A DNA stretch of 64,000 bases, from contig CM056724.1 of NCBI GenBank assembly GCA_029844215.1, forward strand, positions 79,317,093 to 79,381,092. Direction: 5' to 3'. Positions 1 through 10,201 of this stretch are shown here, in pieces. A program made the position numbers and the translations under genes. Origin of the DNA: Przewalskia tangutica (Eukaryota > Streptophyta > Magnoliopsida > Solanales > Solanaceae). Every line of letters begins with the position of its first letter. The stretch's first letter is position 1. The notes below the pieces were generated by a model that searched no databases, was not told where the DNA came from, and saw only the letters and a list, made by a program, of their open reading frames with translations.

Positions 1-1801
1 ATCGAATAAGTATCGAACAAACCAACTGCGCTAATAAAGGAAAATGTAATGACTAATGAAGTATTATTAAAACCGGTAGAAACCTCCATCTGCATAGAAG
101 CTAAGATGAGACAAAATGAGATTACATTTTCTAGATCATGGTGCTTAATAAGATTGATTATGAACAAGAATAACCTACTTTAGGGCATATGTTACTCAAT
201 TGTTTAAAAAGAGATTAAGACATTGAACTATGAAACTTTTCTAAAAAGAGACTGGCGTAATTGAAATTAGGCAAACTGGAACTTTAGGGTAAAGAAAGGC
301 ATTGTGTTGTCTTAAAATGGTTTAAAAACATGAAGTGTTATAACAGCCTTATGGGAAGTTGGTTATAACGACTTTATGAAAACAAAAGAAGGGTTTTTAT
401 CACTGGTTTTAATGTGGTAACTTGACTTTAAAAAGAGAAGTGTTTTGGTCTAAAAAGAAGGCATGGTATTGCCTTAATTTGGTTTTAAAAAGGATAGTAT
501 GGAAGTTGTTTTGGTTTACTTAAAAGAGATAAGTCACTCTATTTTATGCTACGGGTATCGGGTGACTTTTATAAAAGGGAATGGATCTTTAAAAGGAACT
601 TAACGTACGTAGTACTTTAGGATTAAAACCCGGACTTTGACATAAAATGAAAGTACCTTGCGTTGTGGATAACTTGCCTATGCTTGTTGTTGTGTAACTT
701 GCCTATGCTTGTTGTTGTGTAACTTGCCTATGCTTGTTGTTGTGTAACTTGCCTATGCTTGTTGTGATAGCCTTTGTTATGCAAGGATTGTGTTCTATAT
801 TACCGCGTCTCTCGATGGAGGGTCGGTTGAATTGTTGAGAACTTACTTGGACGTCTTGGCGGTGTGGAAAATTTCACGGGTATGCTCCTGATGATAGTGT
901 TATTCCATGGACTAGCTCTCCATGAGGTTTCTTACTGTTCGGCCTTGGTACCTGGTAGTTAGCCCTCGCACTTGCCCCGTTCAGTGTAGTGGCGAAGTCT
1001 CGTGATCTGACGCGGTACCGTGGTCACCCTCGTACTTGCCGATCGGCTCGTGGCCGGCCTTGGTATCCGTAGTCGGCTCTCGACTTGCCGTGTCGGCTTT
1101 GTGGTTTGGTTGTATTGTATTGTTATTACGGCTTTGGCATCGGTAGGACTTGGTGTTGGTGTACTTCGATGTTATCATATCATAGGCTGCCGGTGAGGAA
1201 GGTATTCCACGGGCATGGCGATGTTGTGGGCGTGAGACCCATAATTATATTTGAGAAAATGACCGGAGGCGTGAGACCGACTTGATATAATTGTTATATG
1301 TGTCTTGTAGTTTGGTTATCATACATGTCTCGCTTTATATAGACTATTATGATTTCATTCTGATATTCTGATTTCACATACTTAGTACTGTTATCGACCT
1401 CCTTGAGCTGCGTTATCTGCGCATGTAGAAGTACATCGATCGCCGATCCGCTTTTAGGATCACCTTCGGCGTATTGGGAAGCTTCATTCCTTCGGAGGCT
1501 TATCTTTGGTATGTTACCACGATGTATGCAGAGGTTCTTGTACATTGTGGTATGGCGGGCCTGTCCGTCATAGTTGTTGTAAAAATCTTAGAGGTATGTA
1601 ACCTTTGTTGTGGCGGGGTTGTAAGGATTATGCTTTGTTCAAACGTTATATATATATGTTGAAAGGCAAGCTATTTTTGGTTGCTTTGTTTATTTATAAT
1701 ATCTCTCATTTCATGATTATGTTTTATTTCGCTGATTTTCTCGATGTTGTATCACTAGGGTGCGGGGTAAGGCACGATCCACGAACTCCGGTCGCGGTCG
1801 T
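1..1801 (+). mobile_element. LTR_0, 3' part of a family LTR (left end outside window)
   Basis: The sequence aligns with the last ~1.8 kb of the complete LTRs further right (compare 13910-15611). It shares the CTAATAAAGG block near 41, the GTTATAAC hairpin module near 338, the GATCC/GGATC hairpin region near 1440 and the terminal block ATCACTAGGGTG near 1751. The expected terminal GTGACA is degenerate here (reads GTCGTGTGA), so the end at 1801 is approximate. It is followed directly by interior LTR sequence of another copy, so it is probably nested there. No coding capacity is visible. Confidence 0.75.
671..766 (+). repeat. 25-bp tandem repeat, about 4 copies
   Basis: Four head-to-tail copies of a 25-bp unit starting AACTTGCCTATGC occur at 671, 696, 721 and 746. 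The same unit occurs twice in LTR_3 to LTR_6 (for example 8808-8850) and three times in solo LTR S1 (near 44442). Copy number therefore varies between LTRs at one fixed position. Confidence 0.9.
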
Positions 1802-2933
1802 GTGATTAAAACCGGTTGTTGTAATAAAATATAGGTCTATGAGTTTGTTGAACTTGCCTATGCTTGTGGTGATAGCCTTTGTTGTGCAAGTGTTGTATTT
1901 ACGTATTCTGGCGTCTCGTTGGAGGGCGGTTATCCGTTGATTGATGGACATCGACACGATGGGTGGCCGGGTATGCTTCCATTAGGAGAGTTATCTTGTT
2001 ATCGGCTTGGACATACCGACACGATGGGTGGCCCACGAGTATGCTTCCATTCGATGGTTATCTTGTTATTCCTTTTGGACATACCGACGATGGGTGGCCA
2101 CGGGTATGCTTCCATTAGGAGTGTTATCTTGTTATTTGCTCGGGACATACTGACACGATGGGTGGCCCACGAGTATGCTTCCATTTCGATTGCTATCTGG
2201 ATATTTCCTTTGGACATACTGACACGATGGGTGGCCCACGGGTATGTTTCCATTGGGATGGTTCCATGGCCATGCTTATACCGAGGTGAGATGTCGGGGC
2301 ATGCGGCTGTCGTGCGGGTTAAATTCCCGGGCTATATTTGAGTGATGACTTGAGGGCGTGAGTCACGACTTGACATATTCGCTTTTATGTTGTGAACTGT
2401 AGTTTTGTTATCATACATGTCTCCTGTTTTCTATATAGACTATTATGATTTCATTTACAGTATTTTTCAGTTTCACATACTTGGTACATGTTGTACTGAC
2501 CTCCTTCGGGGGGCTGCGTTCATGCCTGCGGGTAGAGGTACACCAGTGTTGGTCCTCGCTCATAGGATCACAGTTCAGCGTTGGGAAGCTCCGTTCTCCG
2601 GAGGCTTATCTTTTGGTATGTTACCCTGAGTTGTAGGTTCTTGTACATTCAGGGGTATGGCGGGGCCCTGTCCCGTCATGTTTTATAAAACTCTTAGAAG
2701 TGCAGAAATGCTGTTGTGGGCGGGGTTTGTAAAGGGATTAAAGCATTGCGTTTTGAAAGATTTATATATACATATGTTGAAAGGCAACCGTTTTGGTTGG
2801 CCTATTTTCTTTATCTTGATCCACGTCTATTTAAATGTTTAAGTTATTATTTCCGCTGGTTTTTCTCTGATGTTGTATCACTAGGGTGCCCGGGGTAAGG
2901 CACCAGTCACGGGCCCCGGAACGGGTCGTGACA
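1802..2933 (+). mobile_element. LTR_1, 3' part, nested in LTR_2
   Basis: Interior LTR sequence (GATTAAAACCGG, then AACTTGCCTATGC) runs through a minisatellite and the conserved hairpin region (2480-2680). It ends at the canonical terminus GGGTCGTGACA at 2933. The next base begins interior LTR sequence (ATTATATAG), so this LTR end sits inside another LTR. ATTAT at 2934-2938 would be its target duplication, but the left side is outside the window. Confidence 0.8.
1946..2275 (+). repeat. 63-69-bp minisatellite, 5 copies
   Basis: Units beginning GGACAT start at 1946, 2009, 2077, 2143 and 2212. Each holds GACACGATGGGTGGCC and TATGCTTCCATT. The array occupies the same LTR slot in which other copies carry unrelated repeats. 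Confidence 0.88.
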
Positions 2934-5282
2934 ATTATATAGTTAAAGTATACTATATATAGAACTGAACATTGTTGTGCGGCAATGTCTTTTAACTTAA
3001 GCCTGAATTTAAAGAAGAGAACTGAACTGTAATTACGTGGGGTGTATTCTGATGACTTAAGTAGCATTACTGTGGAGTAGAATTGTACACGTCCGGATTA
3101 GACGTACAACCCCCCCCTCTAGGGAGTTGTTGGCCTGTTAGCAAGCCTCGATAGAAGAGGAGATTTACGCGGTTGCGGGGGGGGTGCTGCCGAAATTTCT
3201 GTAGAATATTCTACGTTGAGATCTAGATGTTAATAGGCGCCTTGTGGCCTCTATAGGTTGAAGTACTACGTGTGACGTGAGCTGCTTGGCTTAAGGTGTA
3301 GCCGACGGTTTGAGGTACTTGGAGCGTTTTGCTATTAGTCGATAATCGTCGCGAGGTATGTGAACCTCTTCCTATCTTTTCTAGCATGATATGTGTATAA
3401 CTATGTAGTACGGTAGACGTACATGTGTTGAATGTATTTGATTGGTTTAAAACATAAAGTGTTATAACGGCTTTATGAGAAGTTGGTTATAACAACTTTA
3501 TGTAAGTAAGAAATGCTTTGTGGTTTTTAAAGATAACTGATTTGACTTATAACGGACTTGCTGTGTGATGATAAGAATCTGGAAGTATTTCGAAAGAATT
3601 AAGAAACCTTTTTGAAAGATGAGTAATACTTGGTTTTGAAAACATAAGAGTTATACTAGCTTTATGGGAAGTTAGGTATAACGTCTTAAGAGAGATAAAG
3701 AGAATGGTTTACTGATTTTTAGAAGTTAAGAGACTTAATCTTAAAAGATAAGAGACTTGACTTAGTATGGATGTTAGTATGAAACCTCATTCGTGAGTAA
3801 TGAGTACTTGGTTTTTAAAAGGAATAATGCTTTACTGATTTTGGAAATCAGAATGAGTATCGACAAACCACTGCAGCGTTAATAAAAGGAAATATTTTGA
3901 CTAAATAAGTATTATTAAAACCAGTAGAAACCTCCATCTGCATAGAAGCTAAGATGAGACAAAATGATATTACATTTCCTAGATCATGGCTGCTTTAATA
4001 AGATTGATTATGAACAAGAATAACCTACTCACATATAAGACATATGTTTCTCAAATTGTTTAAAAGAGGATTATATTCTTAAGTGATTAAGTCTATGGAC
4101 TATGAAACCTTTATAAAATAAGAGACTTAAGTGTTTGAAATTAGGCAAACTTGAACTTTTGGAAAAGAATGTTGTTACTTGATGTTGAAAAGGAAAGTGT
4201 TTTGGTTTACCTAAAAATGTGAGTCACTCTATTTTAATACTACGGGTATCGGGTGACCTTTATAAAAGGAATGGATCTTTTAAAAAGAATTTAACGTACG
4301 TAATACCTTGGGGTCAGAACCTGGACTTTGGCCTAAAATAAACTTGAGTTGTGTGTAACTTGCCTATGTTTGTGTTTGATAGCCTTGTGTGCATATACTG
4401 TATTTCTATACCACCGCGTCTCTCGATGGAGGGCCGGCTGATTTGTTATGAACGATTATCCACCGAGTCCCACGAGATGGGCCGGGACACGTATTTCATC
4501 TGATTCTTCACCGAGTCCCATGGGATGGGCCGGGACACGTATTCCATCTGATTATTCACCGAGTCCCACGAGATGGGCCGGGACACGTATTCCATCTGAT
4601 TCTCTACCGAGTCCCATGGGATGGGCCGGGACACATATTCCACATGATTCTTTACCGAGTCCCACGGGATGGGCCGGGACACGTATTCCACACGATTTAC
4701 ACCTAGACTGCCGGCAGTGAGGAAGGAGTTCCACGGGCATGAGGGATGACTTGAGGGCGTGAGTCCCTGACTTGACATGACTGATTTTATGTTGTGAACT
4801 GTAGTTTGGTTATCATACATGTCTCCTGCTTTATATAGACTATTATGATTTCATTTCTGATCTTTTACGATTTCACATACTTGGTACTGTTATCGACCTC
4901 CTTGGAAGTGCGTTCATCTGCAGTAGAAATCTGTCGGTTGTGGATCCTCGCCATAGGATCAAAGTTCGTGTTAGGAAGCCGTTTCTTGGAGGCTTATCTT
5001 TTGGTATGTTACCACGAGTGCAGGTTCTTGTACATTCGGGGTATGGCGGGGCCACTGTCCGTCATAGTTGTTCACTTAGAGGTTTGTAATCTTGTTGTGG
5101 CGAGTTTGTAAAAAGGATAAGCTGTCGGGTATTTATGTATATATCTTGAAAAGCTGTTTTGGTTGCTTTATTTATTTATCATGTCTCTTAATTCATGTTC
5201 GTGTTTTTATTTCCCTGATTTTCTCCGATGTTGTATCACTAGGGTGCGGGGTAGGCACGATCACGCCCGGTTGGTCGTGACA
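2934..5282 (+). mobile_element. LTR_2, 5' LTR of element A (3' portion)
   Basis: Interior LTR sequence from the ATTATATAG block to the terminus GGTCGTGACA at 5282 is followed at once by a primer-binding site, which marks it as a 5' LTR. Its start is outside the window because LTR_1 is inserted in it. The last ~1.2 kb (4108-5282) is almost identical to 29906-31088, including the same five 48-bp repeats. I infer that the latter is the other LTR of the same element. Confidence 0.82.
4461..4700 (+). repeat. 48-bp minisatellite, 5 copies
   Basis: Units start at 4461, 4509, 4557, 4605 and 4653, each with CACCGAGTCCCA and GATGGGCCGGGACACG. The period is a multiple of three, so several frames stay open on both strands. 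Those open frames are a by-product of the repeat, not a gene. The same array recurs at 30259-30497. Confidence 0.92.
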
Positions 5283-5286
5283 AAAG

Positions 5287-5298
5287 TGGTATCGAGCG
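5287..5298 (+). promoter_or_regulatory. Primer-binding site (element A)
   Basis: TGGTATCGAGCG lies 4 bases after the LTR end. In the array copies the same place reads TGGTATCAGAGC, the exact complement of the initiator-Met tRNA 3' end. The A copy differs by loss around CAG, a difference type seen throughout the window. Confidence 0.8.
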
Positions 5299-5339
5299 AT
5301 TAATCCTCGGAAAATGTCTGACGTGTCTAGTAGAGTCTT

Positions 5340-5373
5340 GATTATCGGTGTGTTGTGCACCACATCTATAATC
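5340..5373 (+). other. Leader hairpin between PBS and gag (copy 1)
   Basis: Stem arms are GATTAT-C-GGTGTG and CACATC-T-ATAATC with loop TTGTGCAC, giving 12 pairs including one G-U around one mismatch. The loop holds the self-complementary GTGCAC at 5355-5360. It is present in all six internal regions. Confidence 0.7.
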
Positions 5374-5483
5374 GTGAGGCTATAGGACATTTAGGATTGG
5401 TTTCCATTCTTCTCATTACGAGATCGTGCCTTAGAGCCGTGTGATAAGTTGGACCCTCTAACGTATTCCTTTCCTTTACGATT

Positions 5484-6705
5484 ATGCCTCCGCGTAAGGC
5501 AACCCGCCCGAGAAGGCAAGCGTAGAAGGAGGCTGAAGTAAGCACGGAGGGTTCTGGGCGAAGGCCCGATCGTTACACGAGATAGTGCTTGACGGCGAGT
5601 TTTGCGGCGTCGCCACGGCCGCAGCGAGTTTAAGCGCGGCGGTGGCTGCCGAGACTCTGATACTGAGCCTCTAGTCCCGGCTGGAAGCAGATGAGATGGG
5701 GTACAAGGAGATGGCCCGATCGGCGTGGTCGTAGCCGAATATGAGGATAATTTGGATCACGATTCGATCCAGAGCACCGTAGTTCACCCAGCGAGCAGTT
5801 TGAGGCTACGGGACTTTCGAGTCAGCCCGCCCGTGTTCTATGGATCGAGTGAGGATGACCTCGGAGTTTATCCGAAGCGACTCTGGATCATGAGTGATCA
5901 GAGTCTCAGAGGCAGAGTCGATGGTATTGGGTTCGCATCAACTGCGTGATACTGCAGTCGACTGGTTTGATTCGTGGGAGCTGTCCCGGGGAGAGCATGC
6001 ACCTCCGGCCATTTAGGACGAGTTCTCAAGGGCTTTTCTTGCACATTTCTTACCCCGCGGATGAGGAGGGCTCGGTGACAGATTTTTGACGTTGAGGCGG
6101 GGCGGGCGGACGGTTAGAGAGTACAATGTGAGTTTGACTCATTAGCTCGGTATGTTCCAGTAGTAGCCGATATGGAGGGCGAGTACACCGCTACGTCACC
6201 GGCTAGATGATTACTTGGCGAGGCTTATGCGGGTGTAGCTCTTCACCGGGCATGGACATTGCCGCATGCAAGCTCATGCACTAGGATGTGAGGCACGGAG
6301 AGGTCGACGGAATGACGAGATCGCAGAAGAGGCGAGCAGCGAGGTCCTTTGGTAACTTTCGGCGGGCGCCTCGGCCAGTGAACTAGTTATGTACCTCCGC
6401 TTGATGCGAATGGTCCTCCGCGATCTTGGGGCGTTCAGGTATTCGGAGTCGTGGGCTCCAGGGCTTAGTTCCACGATATACATAGGTTCTAGCGATCGGG
6501 TTCGAGTTTTCCTCGGTGTGCACAATGGCGAGCGTCATCGAGAATGTCGTCTTTTCGGGTGCTTGTTTTCTGCGCGTCGGGGCCATATGACAGAACTGTC
6601 CTAATAGGAAGGATGCGCAGAATGACTCGACTCACGGTCGATGGCAGTTCATCGCGCCTCTACGGTATGCGCCTGCAGGTGCCTATGATTAGAGTGGAGC
6701 GGTAG
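5484..6705 (+). pseudogene. Broken gag, element A
   Basis: This is a remnant of a retrotransposon Gag, the structural protein that would form the cytoplasmic particle. It starts with the family start MPPRKATRP at 5484 but meets a stop at codon 14, and many indels break the frame. Recognisable pieces in other frames include the capsid-type segment around 6020-6180 (FLAHFL, REYNV, LARYVP), the basic segment near 6300 and a degenerate zinc knuckle near 6545-6600. The order matches the Retrotrans_gag family followed by a nucleocapsid domain. It resembles the W copy (57891-59104) more than the array copies. No protease or polymerase follows. Some frame breaks may be sequence errors at CHG sites. 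Confidence 0.72.
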
Positions 6706-7623
6706 ATTCAGGTATATCCTTAACCCTCTAGAGATTTGTATGCATGATATGATGACCTTATTATTGTGTGCTATGTACGGATAGCGTTATGTTGGTTATG
6801 AGTTGGAAAACATGGTTAGTTGAAAGGATATGTATGGGGGCATGGAAAGTGTGAACCTTAGAATATTTCGTGTTGAGACCTTAGAGGTAAGGTCATCTTG
6901 AATAAAAGATTTTACGGTTAGTCTTTGTTGAAATACTTGATTGCGTATAAATGTGTTGTGGGATAAGTCCATGGGTAGTGTGAAATGGAAGTGGTAGCTT
7001 TCATGACCTGTATAGGTAAGATTGTTCCGGATCGGGAAACAAGAGCTTGATGCGTTAAGTGGGTCGGGTTGGGGCCATGTTGCGGGCCAACCCGCGGCCT
7101 GTTTTGGGGTTGGGTCAGCTCTGGGTGGTCCCGCCAGGTGGTAGGGTCACGAGGGTGCTGGGCCCAAGTTTAGTTGACCATCGTATGAGTTCGTGGATAT
7201 GTTCGACCAGAATCGGTTCGTAAAGGCCGGGAATGGCCTTAAGGAAGATTGAGGCTAGTAAGATAACCAAGTTTGGAGGTGGTGACTCCAAAGTCTTGGG
7301 AACAGAAGCGTTGACCGAAGTGTGGTACGTGTACTAAGAAGAGTTCGGATGTTCGAGAAGAGTCCGACGAGTAAGGAAGGAAGTGAACTTGTGCTGAAAG
7401 ATGGAAGTAATCATTTTTGAGAAATGAATGTGCGAAGGGAGTGTCCCTTGGACCAAGAGCGAGAGTTGGTATTGTTTTGCATCATCGAGGTGGTTCCTCG
7501 TTGGCGTAGATTTAAGTATTTGCGCGCATGTGTTATTTCGTGGCCAGGCGTGGCGTTGGCAACTTGTTAGAAGAACTTTATCGTTATCCGTCTTGAGAAG
7601 GAACATTCGGGACGAATGTTTCT
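6706..7623 (+). other. Non-coding 3' internal region, element A
   Basis: The stretch has no usable frame. It begins with TATATCCTTAACCCTCTAGAG, shared by all copies just after gag. It carries a GC-rich inverted pair (CGGGTTG near 7066, AACCCG near 7088). At 7159-7320 it passes the point where C and Z hold an integrase remnant, which is deleted here. Just before the PPT is an inverted repeat AACATTCG/CGAATGTT (7602-7620). Confidence 0.7.
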
Positions 7624-7636
7624 AAGGAGGGGAGAA
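7624..7636 (+). promoter_or_regulatory. Polypurine tract (element A 3' LTR)
   Basis: AAGGAGGGGAGAA directly abuts the LTR start TGTTATACCCCG at 7637. This is the normal position of the plus-strand primer in an LTR retrotransposon. Confidence 0.88.
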
Positions 7637-9996
7637 TGTTATACCCCGTATTTCCAGAGTATGTACGTGAGGGCGTACGTATAAAAATTTAAGCCTTAAG
7701 GTTTGGCTAGGTTCGAAAATTTGGACACAAGTGCCGAAAAGAATCATTTTTCGACGAAACGTTTGAGGTACTTGGAGAGTTTTGCTATTAGTCGATAATC
7801 GTCGCGAGGTATGTGAACCTCTTCCTATCTTTTCTAGCATGATATGTGTATAACTATGTAGTACGGTAGACGTACATGTGTTAAAGGTATTTGATTGGTT
7901 TAAAACATAAAGGGTTATAACGGCTTTATGGGAAGTTGGTTATAACAGCTTTATGTAAGTAAGAAATGCTTTGTGGCTTTTAAAAGATAACTGATTTGAC
8001 TTATAACTGACTTGATGTGTGATAATAAGAATCTTGAAGTATTTCAAAAGATTTGAGAACCTTTTTGAAAAGAAGAGTAATACTTGGTTTTGAAAACATA
8101 AGAGTTATACTAGCTTTATGGGAAGTTAGGTATAACGTCTTAAGAATGGTAAAAAGAAATGGTTTACTGATTTTTAGAAGTTAAGAGACTTGATCTTAAA
8201 AGATAAGAGACTTGGCTTAATTGTATTGATATGAAGTTTGTTAAATGTGAAACCTCATTCGTGAGTAATGGGTACTTGGTTTTAAAAGGAATAATGTTTT
8301 ACTGATTTCGGAAATCAGAATGAGTATCGACAAACCACGGCAGCGTTAATATAGGAAAATGTAATGAATAATGAAGTATTATTAAAACCAGTAGAAACCC
8401 CCATCTGCATAGAAACTAAGATGAGACAAAATGATATTACATTTCCTAGATCATGGTTGCTTAATAAGATTGATTATGAATAAGAATAACCTACACTCAT
8501 ATAAGACATATGTTACTCAAAATGTTTTAAAAGAGATTAAGACATTGAACTATGAAACTTTTCTAAAATAAAGAGCCTTGAGCAATTGAAATTAGGCAAA
8601 CTGGAACCTTAGGGGAAAAGAATGTGGTTGAAAAGGAAAGTGTTTTGGTTTACCTATAAATGTGAGTCACTCTATTTTATACTACGGGTATCGGGTGACT
8701 TTTACAAAAGGAATGTATCTCTTTAAAAAAGGAATTTAACGTACGTAGTACTTTAGGGTTAAAACCCGGACTTTGATATAAAATGAAGGTACTTTGAGTT
8801 GTGTATAACTTGCCTATGCTTGTTGTTGTGTAACTTGCCTATGCTTGTTGTGATAGCCTTTGTTGTGCAAGAATTGTGTTTCTATATTACCGCGTCTCTC
8901 GATGGAGGGCCGGTTGACTTGTTGAGGACTTACTTGGGCGTCTTGGCGTGTGGAAGATTCCACGGGTATGCTTCCATTATTATTGTTACATGGGCATGTC
9001 TACACCGATGATGTGGACATGTGGCCATTCTGGTTATTTACGGCGAAGTATCGTGACTTACGGTTGTGATCGGGTGCGTAGCCTGTTTACTTGCCCCGTC
9101 GACTCGTGGCGGTGGATCTGGTATAGGTTATTGCACGCCGCCACGTGTCGACTTCGCGAGTCGGTGTTTGGATGGAGCGTGACTTACGGATGTGATCTGG
9201 TGCGTAGCCGATTCACTTGCCCCCGTCAGCTACGTGGCGCAGGTGGAGCTGGTAGAGGCTATTGCACCTGCCACGTGTCAGCTTCATGATATGGTTGTAC
9301 AGTATTAGTGGTACGGTCGGACCTGGTAGTTATACTTGCCCCGTACGGTTTTTATGACACAGGTGGGACCTGGTGGTCATGTATACTCCTTGGTGTTGTT
9401 ATATCATAGGCTGCCGGTGAGGAAGAATTCCACGCACGAGTGGTGAATTGGAGGCGTGAGTCACGACTTGATATAATCGCTTATATGTTGTGTCTTGTAG
9501 TTTGGTTATCATGCATGTCTCCGCTTTATATAGATTATGATTTCATTTACGATATTCTGATTTCACATACTGTACTGTTATCGACCTCCTTGGGGTGCGT
9601 TCATGCCGCAGTAAGGTACATCGGATGTCGATCCGCGTTTAGGATCACATTTCGCGTGTTGGGAAGCTCCGTTCCTTGGAGGCTTATCTTTTGGTATGTT
9701 ACCACAGTGCATGGGTTCTTGTACATTGTGGTATGGCGGGCCTGTCCGTCATAGTTGTTGTAAAAATCTTAGAGGTGCATGAGCACTATTGTGGCGGGGT
9801 TGTAAAAGGATTAAACTGCTCGGGTTTTATGTATATACTTTGAAGGCTGTTTTGGTTGGCTGTTTATTTATCATACCTCTTGATTCATGTCTATTTGCAT
9901 GTTTAAGTTTTTATTTCCGCTGGTTTTCTCTGATGTTGTATCACTAGGGTGCCCGGGGTAAGGCACCAGTCACGGGCCCGGGTTCGGGTCTTGACA
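7637..9996 (+). mobile_element. LTR_3, chimeric and promoterless LTR
   Basis: The first ~120 bp match the A/C/S1 type LTR start (TATGTACGTGAGGGCG). From GTTTGAGGTACTTGG at ~7761 onward it matches the array LTRs. About 1.2 kb present in LTR_4 (12148-13349) is missing, including the palindrome, TATA box and leader. The junction lies in a shared GTTT, which suggests microhomology-mediated deletion. It ends in CTTGACA at 9996, followed by a perfect PBS. Confidence 0.85.
9049..9290 (+). repeat. ~130-bp LTR repeat, 2 copies (LTR_3)
   Basis: Two diverged copies each begin GACTTACGG and include ACTTGCCCC, GTGGCG and CCACGTGTC. The same pair is in LTR_4, LTR_5 and LTR_6. Confidence 0.75.
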
Positions 9997-9999
9997 AAG

Positions 10000-10011
10000 T
10001 GGTATCAGAGC
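10000..10011 (+). promoter_or_regulatory. Primer-binding site, array unit 1
   Basis: TGGTATCAGAGC lies three bases after the LTR end and matches the complement of the initiator-Met tRNA 3' terminus. Confidence 0.93.
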
Positions 10012-10057
10012 AGTTAGTCCTCGGACAGTGTCTACAGACCGTGTCTAGTAGAGTCTT

Positions 10058-10091
10058 GATTATCGGTGTGTTGTGCACCACATCTATAATC
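10058..10091 (+). other. Leader hairpin (copy 2)
   Basis: Arms and loop are identical to copy 1: GATTAT...ATAATC outer stem, GGTGTG/CACATC inner stem, loop TTGTGCAC. Confidence 0.7.
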
Positions 10092-10201
10092 AGGAGGCTA
10101 TAGGACATTTAGGATTGGTTTCCATTCTTCTCATTCTGAGATCGTGCCTTAGAGCTGTGTGATAAGTTGGACCCCTCTGACGTATTTCGTTTTTACCAGT
10201 T

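Noticed and set aside
4461..4700. Possible CRISPR-like array
   Set aside because: The units are contiguous tandem copies without unique spacers, in a plant retrotransposon LTR.
4446..4820. Open frames on both strands with a 16-residue repeat (also 30244-30515)
   Set aside because: They arise because a 48-bp minisatellite is a multiple of three. There is no start context or conserved protein, and the array lies inside an LTR.
10000..10011. tRNA gene suggested by the initiator-Met match
   Set aside because: Only the 12-base 3' complement is present. No cloverleaf surrounds it, and its place after an LTR makes it a primer-binding site.
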